A stretch of DNA of 64,000 nt, from assembly GCF_006861675.1 (NCBI RefSeq), contig NZ_SGJB01000015.1, forward strand, positions 1 through 64,000. Direction: 5' to 3'. Within the stretch, counting starts at the first letter, position 1. Each line of letters starts with the position of its first letter. This DNA is from Peptacetobacter hominis. GTDB taxonomy: Bacteria; Bacillota; Clostridia; Peptostreptococcales; Peptostreptococcaceae. Shown piece by piece: positions 7,313 to 17,272 of this stretch. The notes beneath the pieces are model-generated. The model saw only the letters and a program-made list of their open reading frames with translations. It was not told the DNA's origin and searched no databases. A program made the position numbers and the translations under genes.

Positions 7313-9664
7313 TCAGATTATTTTTGTCCCAAGAATAATATTACTCTCTGGAGATTTGGTATTTACAATTTTTTCTGCAATTTCTCTGCATCCAGGAATA
7401 TAATTTACTATAAACTCTGAACCTGAAGTATCTGAACAAGAATTGAACATTCCAGCAATTTCTTCAGAATCTAAATTTGGGTTGGATATTATAATAGAAG
7501 ATTTCATGTTGTGACAATATTTAAACATATTATGTAAATCATTTGTATTACGAATATCCCATTTCAAATTACCAATATCTTCTAATATATTACAGTCATA
7601 AAACAAACTGCTCATATTAGTAACATTACTTGTATTCCAATTGGATAAATCGCCTATATTACTTAATGATTCACACCAGAAGAACATACCTTCCATATTC
7701 TTTATATTAGAAGTATTCCATTCTGAAATGTCAATTGCAGTGAGATTATCACAGGCTCCAAACATATAAGATACATCCTCAAGATTATCAGTCTTCCAAT
7801 TCTCCAATCCATATATATCAGAAACTGAATAACAGAAATTGAACATATGACTGGCACTTCTTAAATTGCGGGTATTCCAACTGGATAAATTGAATGTTTC
7901 AATTTTTGAAATAGCAAACATATAGCTCATATCTATAACGTTGGAAGTATCGAAATTCTCGAAATTCTTTGGATTAGTTGCATAAAACATGAATTTCATA
8001 TCTTTAATATTTGATGTATCAAAATTAGACATATCTAAACTAACTTTTTCATAGTGGAGAGAACCAAAAGCTGTAAACATAAAACTTGCATCTTCTATTT
8101 TAGATGAATCAAAGTTTTCGAAATTTATACTATTTATATTTATTAGAGGGAAGTACTCTCCGTTTTCGTCCCCACCTGCAAACATATATGAGCTATTTGG
8201 ATTTGCAACAACCTTTCCGTTTGCGGCAATAATCATCTTGTTATTCTCAATAAAAGCTATTACACTTTTATCATTATCCAATGATACATCGACTTTTCTA
8301 TCTATAGTATCAATATTTTCAGGGATGCTGTCTGAAAACTCAATGCTATCAATATTTTCATCTATATTTAAGGTCTTAATTAACTCCTGGAATTTATTTC
8401 CAGTTACCATCATATTTAATGTTTCTGATGGTTTTTCTGTAACAAAAAAGTTAATATCAAACCATTCGGAAGCTAAGCCCTTGTCATCAACAGCTCTTAA
8501 CTGAACTGTATGCTCACCTACCGTATAATAATTATCAGGAGATTTCCCTTTCCATTCATATGTAATACTATCTCCATCTGGATCAGTAGATTCCTTTGTT
8601 ATATTGATATTTACTAAAGCATTACCATCATCATTGTAGTTATCAGTTATATCGGCAATAGCTTCTGGAGTTGTAGGTGGATTATTTGGTGTAGATGGTA
8701 TGTTGCCATAAGAAGTATAAACAAAATCAACATCAAAAGGCAAACCACCTAACTGAATAGTATTTATATAATCAAGTAGATTATGATTTTTATTTCTGTT
8801 TATTAAAGCAATACCAAAATCTTTTGAGTAATTAGCACCAGACAGAGCATCGATTAAAGTTTCTCCATTACAGAATGAAATATAATCTTTATTGCTGTAG
8901 AATTTATCTAAAATGAGTTTATTAGTTTCGTATCTATCAGCACCTGCAATTCTATCAGCATTCATTTTTTTCTGATTTTCATATGATATTCTTTTGTTTC
9001 CACCAATAATAATATAGTGAATGTCATTAAAAATTCTATCAGGATATTTATCTTTTCTTGTCAGAATAATAGGATTGATATCTCTTGCAGCAACAGGAGA
9101 TATACTTACAGCATCGGCTATACCCTCAAATCCATTAACGAGGTAAGCAGTATCATATTTGCCAAGATAAGAGGCTACTTTTTCTGATGTTTCAAAACGA
9201 TCTTTGCCACCTATTCTCACAATACGGTTAACCTTTAGACTTGATTCAAAATCTTTAGGAATAGCATTATACATACCGATAATATAAACTTCGTCAGCGT
9301 TATTTATGAAGTTTATGGTTTTGGAACTTATTTTATCAGGATTTATGGGGATTATACTGGCATCTAATTTTCCGGATAAAGGAGCAGCAGATAAAGCGTC
9401 GTATATATGATTACTTCCATTTACTATTATCAATCTATCTGTCTTTCCAGATTCCTGAGCTATTTTCAAAGCTGTTTCGTATCTGTCGACACCGATAAAC
9501 TCAGTATGATTATAGTATTGTTTGGATGGGATTTCTATTGTATATTTTGAATTGTTGTTTTGTAAATTTGTTTCTAACTTATTGTTTGTATCTGCTAAAA
9601 TAGGAAATGTCAAAGAACTGACCATTGTAAAAGATAGTATTAAGGATATGATTTTTTTATTCAT
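7313..9664 (-). CDS. Secreted surface protein: three CWB2 repeats, Ig/PKD-like domain, BspA-type DUF285 repeats
   Basis: A 783-residue exported protein. Residues 1-24 form a signal peptide (MNKKIISLILSFTMVSSLTF then PILA). Three CWB2 repeats follow at about 57-143, 149-235 and 238-315, marked by GVDRYETA, GKDRFETS and GADRYETN; in Clostridioides these repeats hold proteins to the wall by binding an anionic polymer. A PKD/cadherin-like module with STDPDGDSITYEW lies at about 335-412. From about 475 to 740 there are repeated units of the DUF285/BspA type (FDTSN, WNTSNVTNMSSLF, SYMFGACDNL), which form leucine-rich-repeat-like surfaces. There is no LPXTG motif. The gene is monocistronic with its own promoter. 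Inferred role: surface display for adhesion or host contact. Confidence 0.9.
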   Translation of the reverse strand: MNKKIISLILSFTMVSSLTFPILADTNNKLETNLQNNNSKYTIEIPSKQYYNHTEFIGVDRYETALKIAQESGKTDRLIIVNGSNHIYDALSAAPLSGKLDASIIPINPDKISSKTINFINNADEVYIIGMYNAIPKDFESSLKVNRIVRIGGKDRFETSEKVASYLGKYDTAYLVNGFEGIADAVSISPVAARDINPIILTRKDKYPDRIFNDIHYIIIGGNKRISYENQKKMNADRIAGADRYETNKLILDKFYSNKDYISFCNGETLIDALSGANYSKDFGIALINRNKNHNLLDYINTIQLGGLPFDVDFVYTSYGNIPSTPNNPPTTPEAIADITDNYNDDGNALVNINITKESTDPDGDSITYEWKGKSPDNYYTVGEHTVQLRAVDDKGLASEWFDINFFVTEKPSETLNMMVTGNKFQELIKTLNIDENIDSIEFSDSIPENIDTIDRKVDVSLDNDKSVIAFIENNKMIIAANGKVVANPNSSYMFAGGDENGEYFPLININSINFENFDSSKIEDASFMFTAFGSLHYEKVSLDMSNFDTSNIKDMKFMFYATNPKNFENFDTSNVIDMSYMFAISKIETFNLSSWNTRNLRSASHMFNFCYSVSDIYGLENWKTDNLEDVSYMFGACDNLTAIDISEWNTSNIKNMEGMFFWCESLSNIGDLSNWNTSNVTNMSSLFYDCNILEDIGNLKWDIRNTNDLHNMFKYCHNMKSSIIISNPNLDSEEIAGMFNSCSDTSGSEFIVNYIPGCREIAEKIVNTKSPESNIILGTKII

Positions 9665-9693
9665 CCAATTCAGCCTTCTTTCTGATTATATAT

Positions 9694-9722
9694 TTTATAG
9701 TTAATAAGTTTAAATTAATCAA
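9694..9722 (-). promoter_or_regulatory. Sigma-A promoter of the CWB2 surface protein gene
   Basis: On the minus strand TTGATT (9722-9717) is followed after exactly 17 bp by TATAAA (9699-9694), about 30 bp before the start codon at 9664. Confidence 0.6.
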
Positions 9723-10056
9723 TTAAAAAAGTATTTATATAAAAAACTGATTTAGATGATATTTATTTTTGAAATATTAACCTTGTATTATAATATACCC
9801 GATAAGCAAGGGATTTAACAAATATTTTACTAGACTACAGAAAAAGGTAAAAAAAGTATTTATAAGCTATACTGTAAGGGAAGGGATGGATTTATAAATC
9901 GTAAAAACTTAAGTATATTTAAAAATTTATATATAAAATATATTGCAGGATAAATAATTGAGAATATGTACTTTAGGAAAAATAGGAGCATAAAAGTTAT
10001 CTTATAAATATTTTCTAAAATTAAACTCTAATTATATATATTTTTTATAAAATATA

Positions 10057-10085
10057 AAAAGGAGCAGAAAATCTGCCCCTTTTTT
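10057..10085 (-). terminator. Terminator of the small FSWTTFFFG membrane gene
   Basis: AAAAGG-A-GCAGA pairs with TCTGC-C-CCTTTT around AAA, with one A-C mismatch, directly beyond the stop at 10086. The stem closely resembles the one at 10506-10532 after the neighbouring Sir2 gene. T tracts exist on both strands. Confidence 0.8.
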
Positions 10086-10373
10086 CTATTCCATCACTAT
10101 ATACCCTTTTGCTGCGAGAGCTTCTCTATCGGAATCATTCATAGGCATAAATCCCTTTTCAAGAAGATCCTTTATATATATCTTATTGTAGATAAATGCA
10201 AATACTATACTGCTTATTCCGAAAGTTACTGGAGCTGCGATAAGCATTATAAGCATCCATTTCCAATCTCCTCTGAATATCGGAACAAAAAATCCGAAAA
10301 AGAAAGTGGTCCAGCTAAACCCTATTTTACATTCCTTAAGTACACCGGCATCGTTTTTTAAGTATATCTGCAT
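10086..10373 (-). CDS. Small membrane protein with a GFSWTTFFFGFFVPxFRGDWKW motif
   Basis: A 95-residue protein with a short polar N-terminus, the aromatic block GFSWTTFFFGFFVPIFRGDW at about residues 18-37, a hydrophobic helix pair (about 38-65) and the tail NKIYIKDLLEKGFMP. Small proteins with this block are widespread in Firmicutes and some phages and are sometimes labelled HrgC-like, but their biochemical role is not known to me. AGGAGG lies 8 nt before the ATG. The gene is on its own between two terminators, next to Sir2 on the same strand but separated from it by more than 130 bp. Confidence 0.7.
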   Translation of the reverse strand: MQIYLKNDAGVLKECKIGFSWTTFFFGFFVPIFRGDWKWMLIMLIAAPVTFGISSIVFAFIYNKIYIKDLLEKGFMPMNDSDREALAAKGYIVME

Positions 10374-10505
10374 AAAAATCCCTCCTAAATATATTCTTGA
10401 TAAAACAATTTTACCACAAATGAATTCTAAATAAAAGGTTTGTTATAAAATTTATACTGTCTTGATGTCGATATAAATATAGGTGCATATGTCGTCTTAA
10501 ACTTG

Positions 10506-10536
10506 AAAAGGAGCAGAAATACTGCTCCTTTTTCTA
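10506..10536 (-). terminator. Terminator of the Sir2 gene
   Basis: A perfect 11-bp stem (10506-10516 with 10522-10532, loop AAATA) lies at the end of the minus-strand Sir2 gene, whose stop is at 10534-10536. A/T tracts occur on both sides. Confidence 0.85.
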
Positions 10537-11295
10537 TTTATCAAGAACGGCTTTCCCAAGAACTTCTCCAATCGGAGCATTTATTTTAAGAGTAGCCATT
10601 CTATCAGCACTTGTTTCACTTTTATTTATAAGTACGAGATCTTTTCCTCTATAATAATTTATAAAACTTGCAGCAGGATAAACTACCAGAGAAGTGCCTC
10701 CGATTATAAGAAGGTCAGCTTCAGCAATCGCTCTTATACTGTTATTTACCGTCTCATCATCAAGTCCTTCTTCATAAAGAACAACATCAGGCTTTACTAT
10801 GGCACCGCAGTTATCGCATTTTGGAACTGTTCCCTCTAATGACATCATTTCATCAAGGTCGAAGAATTTTCCACATTTAGTACAGAAGTTTCTCTGAACA
10901 GAACCATGAAGTTCATAGACAGTTTTGTTTCCGGCCATCTGATGAAGCCCATCTATATTCTGTGTTACAACTGCTTTTAGTTTTCCCTGTTTTTCAAGTT
11001 CGGCAAGAGCTATATGAGCTTTGTTTGGTTTTGCATCTCTATATACAAGTTTATCTTTGTAGAATTTAAAAAAGTCTTCTGGATATCTTACAAAGAAAGT
11101 GTGAGATACGAGCTGCTCCGGAGTGAAATGTCTATTAAGTTTTTCGTTGAAAAGTCCGTTTGAGCTTCTGAAATCCGGTATATTTGATTCTGTTGAAACA
11201 CCGGCACCACCAAAGAACACTATATTATTGTGTGTATCGATAAGTTTTTTCAGCTCATCAACAGCAACATCTATATTTTTTTTATCATTATTCAT
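10534..11295 (-). CDS. cobB: NAD-dependent protein deacylase, Sir2 family
   Basis: Sirtuins remove acyl groups from lysines using NAD+, giving nicotinamide and O-acetyl-ADP-ribose. Seen: the NAD-binding GAGVSTESNIPDFRS (about residues 31-44), the catalytic TQNIDGLHQMAG with NID at 113-115, the general base H130 in YELHGS, and four zinc cysteines C138, C141, C160 and C163 in two C-X2-C pairs. Then comes KPDVVLYEE and the Rossmann end GGTSLVVYPA. Length of 253 residues suits a short bacterial sirtuin. The start at 11295 is preceded by GGTGGTG. It is monocistronic with its own terminator. The acyl specificity is not clear from sequence. Confidence 0.93.
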   Translation of the reverse strand: MNNDKKNIDVAVDELKKLIDTHNNIVFFGGAGVSTESNIPDFRSSNGLFNEKLNRHFTPEQLVSHTFFVRYPEDFFKFYKDKLVYRDAKPNKAHIALAELEKQGKLKAVVTQNIDGLHQMAGNKTVYELHGSVQRNFCTKCGKFFDLDEMMSLEGTVPKCDNCGAIVKPDVVLYEEGLDDETVNNSIRAIAEADLLIIGGTSLVVYPAASFINYYRGKDLVLINKSETSADRMATLKINAPIGEVLGKAVLDK

Positions 11296-11415
11296 AAAAT
11301 CACCACCTGAAATAGATTATATATTAATTTTACTACAGTTACACTGTGTTAGGGGAGAATATTTGATACAAAGATAATTTATATGGGTAGATATTTATAG
11401 AGTTTTATATTCCTT

Positions 11416-11444
11416 TTGACTAACGAAAATTGATGGAATATAAT
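11416..11444 (+). promoter_or_regulatory. Sigma-A promoter of the SH3b-glucosaminidase gene
   Basis: TTGACT (11416-11421) and a perfect TATAAT (11439-11444) are separated by 17 bp, 41 bp before the start codon. Confidence 0.8.
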
Positions 11445-11485
11445 TAAATTAAGTTAAAGGCGTACAAAAGAAAGGTGATATAGAT

Positions 11486-12880
11486 ATGGATAAAAAAACT
11501 ATCGCTACGGCATTGGCAATGATACCTATACTGGGAGTAAATGCAGGAGCTGACAGTATAGAAACTGTTTCAAATCCTGCACCTATACAGAGAGCATCGG
11601 TAAAGAAAACTGTAACAGCAGATGTTTTGAATGTAAGAAGTGGACCGGGAACGACATATTCATCAATAGGTAAGCTGTATATGGGAAATGTAGTAGAAGT
11701 AATTTCAGAATCCGGTGGATGGGCAAAGATAAATTATTCTGGAAAAACAGGTTATGTTTCTACAGATTATCTTAAATCAAATGAAAGTTCCTCTGGGGGA
11801 GAAACTTCAAAGCCATCCGGAAATCAGAAATCTATACAGCAGGTTACTTCATCTATTCTCCGGGTAAGAAGTGGAGCAGGTATAACATATTCGAAGGTAG
11901 ATACACTTCACAAAGGTGATAATGTAACTGTTGAGTCTACAGAAAATGGATGGGCAAAGATTTCATATAGTGGAAAAAGCGGATACGTTTCTGCCGTTTA
12001 CCTTAAATTCGTTGAATATGTGGATGAAGATTCTTCCGGCGGTTCAGAATCATCTGTAATAAGGGGTGCAACTGTACAGAGAAGCAGCAAATCCTATTCT
12101 CTTGATGAAATGGTTGAAGTGCAGTATATAAAAGCTCAGAATGGCGGAAATCTTATATCAAGAAATAATGCAAGAACAGGAGAAGAGGTTTTTACAACCT
12201 ATATTATAAGAAATGCTGAACCAAGAGCATATGGAAAACCTACAAAGGATGAACTTAGATATTATCTTGATCCTGCAAATTTTGAGGGGTATTCATCTGG
12301 TCTTATGCAGTTTGTAAGGCTTGACAGGTATACAAATACAATAACAGCAGATTCACTTAATAAATACTTTGCGTCTAAAGGAACTGATTGCGTATTTAAT
12401 GGAAAAGGTCAGGCATTTATAGATGCAGCAAAAAAATATAATATAGATGTACTTTATTTTGTTTCTCATGCAATGTGGGAAACAGGAAACGGAAAATCAG
12501 CTCTTGCAAAAGGTCAGGTTGTAACATCAGTTGATGGTGTTACCCTTGATAAACCTGTAACTGTTTATAATTTCTTTGGAATAGGTGCAGTTGATGGGAA
12601 TGCATTGGAAGCGGGAAAACTTACCGCCTACAAAAATGGATGGACAACAATAGAAAAAGGTATAGATGGAGCGGCAAAATGGATTTCTGATGGATATATT
12701 CATAATTCAAAATACAACCAGAACACAGTATATGCTATGAGATGGAATTATGAGTACAGCTGGCATCAGTATGCTACAGATGTAAACTGGGCGAACGGAA
12801 TAGCGACAATGATGTCTTCTCTTATGGAAAAATACGGAACAGGAGAGGGGCTTCTTATAGATATACCGGATTATAAATAA
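11486..12880 (+). CDS. Secreted N-acetylglucosaminidase with two SH3b domains (autolysin)
   Basis: A 464-residue exported wall hydrolase. Residues 1-22 form a signal peptide ending in NAGA. Two bacterial SH3 domains lie at about 42-97 and 118-175 (VLNVRSGPGTTYSSIGKL and ILRVRSGAGITYSKVDTL), which bind peptidoglycan. The C-terminal domain, about 225-460, is a mannosyl-glycoprotein endo-beta-N-acetylglucosaminidase-type (GH73-like) catalytic domain with SHAMWETGNGKS (probable catalytic E332), YNFFGIGA and KWISDGYIHNSKYNQNTVY. It would cut the glycan strand during cell separation or turnover. GGTGAT precedes the ATG. It has its own strong promoter and a terminator, so it is a single-gene unit. 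Confidence 0.9.
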   Translation: MDKKTIATALAMIPILGVNAGADSIETVSNPAPIQRASVKKTVTADVLNVRSGPGTTYSSIGKLYMGNVVEVISESGGWAKINYSGKTGYVSTDYLKSNESSSGGETSKPSGNQKSIQQVTSSILRVRSGAGITYSKVDTLHKGDNVTVESTENGWAKISYSGKSGYVSAVYLKFVEYVDEDSSGGSESSVIRGATVQRSSKSYSLDEMVEVQYIKAQNGGNLISRNNARTGEEVFTTYIIRNAEPRAYGKPTKDELRYYLDPANFEGYSSGLMQFVRLDRYTNTITADSLNKYFASKGTDCVFNGKGQAFIDAAKKYNIDVLYFVSHAMWETGNGKSALAKGQVVTSVDGVTLDKPVTVYNFFGIGAVDGNALEAGKLTAYKNGWTTIEKGIDGAAKWISDGYIHNSKYNQNTVYAMRWNYEYSWHQYATDVNWANGIATMMSSLMEKYGTGEGLLIDIPDYK

Positions 12881-12886
12881 AAATAT

Positions 12887-12925
12887 ATGGAATCGTATGT
12901 TATCTGGCATATGATTCCATTTTTT
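12887..12925 (+). terminator. Intrinsic terminator after the glucosaminidase gene
   Basis: ATGGAATCGTATG (12887-12899) pairs with 12908-12920 through 13 bp including one G-T pair, then TTTTTT. It lies immediately before the polC ribosome site, so polC is either transcribed by readthrough or from a promoter I did not identify. Confidence 0.88.
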
Positions 12926-12944
12926 GCCGGAAAGGAGGAATCTG

Positions 12945-15900
12945 ATGGAGACAGTAAAAGAATGTCTTGAAAAAATGGAAATAGATAATGCATATATAGA
13001 AAAGCATATGTCTTCTGCAATTATAAAAAAAGTCGTCTATTTCAAAGAAGATAGAGTAGCATACTTTTATATTCAGTCAAAGTCTGTAATTTCTTATGAG
13101 CGGATTGATAAATTCAGAGATGAAATAAGACTAAAAAACAAATATTTCAAAGATATAAAAGTAAGAATGGAATACACAGGCATGGACAGAAAGTCTGAAA
13201 AGGGAATAATGTCAAAATACTGGCCGAATATAGTCCATATAATGAAAAAAATGTGTCCATCAATAGCAGGATGGCAAAAGGATATAGAATATCTATGTAT
13301 GGATAATATGCTTAAGATAAAAATACCAAAAGGTATATTCTATGAAAAACTTATAAAAAATGGAATAGAAAATATTATAAAAACTGTTCTGAATGAAGAA
13401 CTTGGAATAGACCCGGAAATAATCATAGAAAAAGCAGTAGATGAAAAAATAGACAGAAAAAAACTTGTAGAAAAGATAGATAGAGAATTTAATGAAAAAA
13501 TACTTAGTCTTGATCTTGAAAATGGAAACAGGCTTGAATGTGATGAGGAATCGTGTTATGTAATAAGAGACGAAAAAGATGAAAATATGATATATGGTGA
13601 AAATGTACATATCATGACCGAAAAAATAAAAAATCTTGATGCGAATACAGGTACAACAGGTATAGAAGGCATGATATTTAATATAGATACCAAAGAGCTT
13701 AGAAACGGCAAGATACTTCTTATGATAATGGTAACAGACTATACAAGTTCAATTACATGTAAACTTTTCCTTACAGATACAAATAAAGACTGGGTAATGG
13801 GAAAAATTGCAAAAGGAATGTATATAAAAATAAAAGGTGATGTACTTTATGACAGCTTCCAGAGAGAAATAAGTATGACTGTTACAGGAATGAGAAAAGA
13901 AGAGCATGAGGAAAGAGAAGACAAGGCGGAAGTTAAAAGAGTTGAACTTCATGCACATACACAGATGTCTTCTATGGACGCACTTTGTCCTGTTAAAAAG
14001 CTTGTGGAAAGAGCAGCAAAATGGGGACACAAGGCTATTGCTATAACAGATCACGGAGTTGTTCAGGGGTTCCCGGATGCAATGAATGCCGCAAAAAAAG
14101 CAGGTATAAAGGTTTTATACGGAGTAGAGGGTTATCTTGTTGAGGACAATCGGGATGCAATAGAGGACGCAAATGATCTTCCACTTTCACAGGAGTTTGT
14201 AGTATTCGATATAGAAACTACTGGATTTTCAAATGTAAATGACAAGATAACAGAAATCGGAGCAGTTAAAATAAAGGATTTCGAGGTTGTTGAGAGATTC
14301 AGTAGACTTGTAAATCCGGAAAAGGATATATCTTATAGAATTCAGGAACTTACAGGAATTACAAATGAAATGGTACAGAATGAGCCTACGATAGAGACTG
14401 TTCTTCCGGAGTTTATGGAATTTGTAAAGGACAGTGTACTTGTAGCCCATAATGCCGATTTCGATACAGGATTTATAAAACAGAAATGCAGTGAGCAGAA
14501 TATTGTTTATGACAGAAAAAAAGTCGATACTCTTATGCTTGCAAGGATACTTCTTCCTCAGCTTAAAAGACACAGACTTGACAGAGTTGCGAAAGAAGTA
14601 GGGGTACAGCTTAAAAATCATCATAGAGCGGTAGATGACGCGGAGGCAACAGCACATATATTTATAAAATTTCTTGAAATGCTGAAAAAAAGAGGGGCAG
14701 AAACATTAAGTGATGTAAACTCTGTTCTTGGAAAGATAGATTATACAAAAGTTAAGACACACCATATAACTCTTCTGGCGAAAAATCAGACAGGTATAAA
14801 AAATCTGTACAAGATTGTTTCAGATGCACATGTAGAACATTTTTACAGGGCTCCGAGAATTTTAAAAAGTGTACTTGAAAAGTATAGAGAAGGTATAGTC
14901 ATAGGTTCAGCCTGTGAAGCCGGGGTTGTATATGATGCAGTAAAAAGAAGAGTATCAGATGATGAAATGAAAAAGATTATAGATTTATATGATTATATAG
15001 AAGTAATGCCGATAGATAACAACAGGTTCATGATAGACAACGGAGAAGTTGAAGATGAAGACGAATTAAAGGAAATAAACAGAAGGCTTATAGAAACAGC
15101 TAAAAAATTCGGAAAAATACCGGTGGCTACAGGAGATGTTCATTTTCTTGACCGGCACGAGGCTATTCTTAGAAGAGTTCTGAAATATTCACAGGGATTC
15201 AAACTTGATGACAAAGAGACCATGCTGCATTTCAGAACAACTGATGAGATGCTTGAGGAATTCTCATATCTGGGAAAAGAACTGGCATACGAAGTTGTAG
15301 TTGAAAATACAAATAAGATAGCTGATATGATTGAAGAGGTAAAACCTATACCCGATGAAACATATCCTCCTGTAATAGAAGGTTCAGATAAAGAACTGAG
15401 AGAGATGTGTTACAGAAAGGCAATAAGTATATACGGAGATCCACTTCCGGAGATAGTAAAACGGAGACTTGACAGAGAACTTAATTCTATAATAGGAAAC
15501 GGATACGCGGTGATGTATATAATAGCTCAGAAACTGGTTACAAAATCTCTGTCAGACGGATATCTTGTCGGTTCCAGAGGATCTGTCGGTTCTTCGTTTG
15601 CAGCTACAATGAGTGATATAACAGAGGTTAATCCACTTCCAGCTCATTATGTATGTCCAAATGAAGATTGCAAGTATTCATTTTTCTATGAGATAGGTGA
15701 ATATGGTTCAGGAATTGACCTTGAGGACAAGAACTGTCCAAAATGCGGTACAAAACTGATAAAAAATGGACACGATATACCTTTTGAGGTTTTCCTTGGT
15801 TTTGAAGGTGATAAAGAGCCGGATATAGACCTTAACTTCTCAGGAGTGTATCAGCCTACAATACATAAATATACAGAGGAACTTTTTGGAAAGGGACATG

Positions 15901-17243
15901 TATATAGAGCAGGTACAATAGGTACAGTTGCAGAAAAAACAGCTTTTGGTTATGCCAGAAAGTACGTCGAGGAAAATGATATAAATGTTCCCGGTGCGGA
16001 GGTACTTAGACTTGCAGAAGGATGTACAGGTGTCAAAAGAACATCGGGTCAGCATCCGGGTGGAGTTATGGTTATTCCTGACTATAAGGATGTATACGAT
16101 TTTACACCGATACAGTATCCCGCAAATGATGTAAACTGCGGAGTTATAACGACGCACTTCGATTACCATTCTATAAGTGGTAGGATATTGAAACTTGATA
16201 TACTTGGACACGACGGTCCGACCATAATAAGAATGCTTGAAGATATAACAGGAATAAAAATAACCGATATTCCGCTTGATGATCCGGAGACGATGTCACT
16301 TTTCACTTCTACAAAGGCATTAGGAGTTGAGCCTGAGGATATAGACTGTGAAATAGGATGTCTTGCAATTCCTGAGTTTGGGACAAAGTTTGTCCGTCAG
16401 ATGCTTCTCGATACTAAGCCGAGTACATTTGCAGAGCTTGTCAGAATATCAGGTCTATCTCACGGTACGGACGTATGGGTAAATAATGCCCAGGATCTGG
16501 TTAGAGAAAATATTGTTGGTCTAAAAGATGTTATATCTACAAGGGACGACATAATGAACTACCTTATATTCAAGGGACTTCCTCCGAAGATGAGTTTCAC
16601 AATAATGGAGAGTGTCAGAAAAGGTAGAGGATTAAAACCAGAACATGAAGAGGCGATGAGAGAAAACGACGTTCCAGAGTGGTATATAGGTTCATGTAAA
16701 AAGATAAAATACATGTTCCCGAAAGCTCATGCAGTTGCATATGTCATGACATCATTCAGAATAGCATACTGTAAGGTTCATTATCCTGAAGCTTTTTATG
16801 CGACATATTTTACGACAAAGGTCGAGGATTTTGATGCGGATCTTATAATCAAAGGACTTGACGCTATAAAAGCAAGAAAACGAGAAATCGAGGAACTTGG
16901 AAATGATGCCACACAGAAAGAGAAAATGATGTATATAATTCTTGAGGTTGCTCAGGAGATGTATGCCAGAGGTATAAAAATAGCGCCGGTTGATATATAT
17001 AAATCCGATGCATCAGAATTCCAGGTAATAGGAGAAAAACTTATAAGACCTCCTATGACTGCGCTTCAGGGAGTCGGAGAAAATGCGGCTATAAATATAC
17101 AGGAAGAGAGAAAAAAAGGAGAATTTATTTCCAAGGAAGACCTTAGAAAGAGAACCAAGATTTCAAAGACGGTTGTAGAGACTTTGGATGCTCATGGTGC
17201 ACTTGGAGAAATGAGTGAGAAAAATCAGCTTTCTCTTTTTTAG
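12945..17243 (+). CDS. polC: DNA polymerase III alpha subunit, PolC type
   Basis: PolC is the main replicative polymerase of low-GC Gram-positives, with built-in proofreading. Domain order seen: N-terminal region, OB fold (about residues 225-320), PHP domain start ELHAHTQMSSMDALCPVKKL (about 333) interrupted by the DEDDh exonuclease (FDIETTGFSNVNDKITEIGA near 418), then the rest of PHP, a zinc motif CPNEDC and CPKCG (about 903-935), and the C-family palm with GSRGSVGSSFAA and EPDIDLNFSG (about 955). Length is 1432 residues, usual for PolC. AAAGGAGG at 12931 sets the ATG at 12945; the TTG at 12924 is upstream of that site. It stands alone between the glucosaminidase and the rimP operon. Confidence 0.97.
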   Translation: METVKECLEKMEIDNAYIEKHMSSAIIKKVVYFKEDRVAYFYIQSKSVISYERIDKFRDEIRLKNKYFKDIKVRMEYTGMDRKSEKGIMSKYWPNIVHIMKKMCPSIAGWQKDIEYLCMDNMLKIKIPKGIFYEKLIKNGIENIIKTVLNEELGIDPEIIIEKAVDEKIDRKKLVEKIDREFNEKILSLDLENGNRLECDEESCYVIRDEKDENMIYGENVHIMTEKIKNLDANTGTTGIEGMIFNIDTKELRNGKILLMIMVTDYTSSITCKLFLTDTNKDWVMGKIAKGMYIKIKGDVLYDSFQREISMTVTGMRKEEHEEREDKAEVKRVELHAHTQMSSMDALCPVKKLVERAAKWGHKAIAITDHGVVQGFPDAMNAAKKAGIKVLYGVEGYLVEDNRDAIEDANDLPLSQEFVVFDIETTGFSNVNDKITEIGAVKIKDFEVVERFSRLVNPEKDISYRIQELTGITNEMVQNEPTIETVLPEFMEFVKDSVLVAHNADFDTGFIKQKCSEQNIVYDRKKVDTLMLARILLPQLKRHRLDRVAKEVGVQLKNHHRAVDDAEATAHIFIKFLEMLKKRGAETLSDVNSVLGKIDYTKVKTHHITLLAKNQTGIKNLYKIVSDAHVEHFYRAPRILKSVLEKYREGIVIGSACEAGVVYDAVKRRVSDDEMKKIIDLYDYIEVMPIDNNRFMIDNGEVEDEDELKEINRRLIETAKKFGKIPVATGDVHFLDRHEAILRRVLKYSQGFKLDDKETMLHFRTTDEMLEEFSYLGKELAYEVVVENTNKIADMIEEVKPIPDETYPPVIEGSDKELREMCYRKAISIYGDPLPEIVKRRLDRELNSIIGNGYAVMYIIAQKLVTKSLSDGYLVGSRGSVGSSFAATMSDITEVNPLPAHYVCPNEDCKYSFFYEIGEYGSGIDLEDKNCPKCGTKLIKNGHDIPFEVFLGFEGDKEPDIDLNFSGVYQPTIHKYTEELFGKGHVYRAGTIGTVAEKTAFGYARKYVEENDINVPGAEVLRLAEGCTGVKRTSGQHPGGVMVIPDYKDVYDFTPIQYPANDVNCGVITTHFDYHSISGRILKLDILGHDGPTIIRMLEDITGIKITDIPLDDPETMSLFTSTKALGVEPEDIDCEIGCLAIPEFGTKFVRQMLLDTKPSTFAELVRISGLSHGTDVWVNNAQDLVRENIVGLKDVISTRDDIMNYLIFKGLPPKMSFTIMESVRKGRGLKPEHEEAMRENDVPEWYIGSCKKIKYMFPKAHAVAYVMTSFRIAYCKVHYPEAFYATYFTTKVEDFDADLIIKGLDAIKARKREIEELGNDATQKEKMMYIILEVAQEMYARGIKIAPVDIYKSDASEFQVIGEKLIRPPMTALQGVGENAAINIQEERKKGEFISKEDLRKRTKISKTVVETLDAHGALGEMSEKNQLSLF

Positions 17244-17272
17244 ATAATAATCAACATATGCTTTTAATATAC

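Larger units (their letters stand above)
9665..10085. other. AT-rich intergenic region
   Basis: About 420 bp between two minus-strand genes. The left end holds the promoter of the surface protein gene and the right end holds the terminator of the small membrane gene. The roughly 330 bp between them is very AT-rich, with stops in all frames. I saw no RNA gene, repeat or recognisable gene remnant. Confidence 0.6.
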
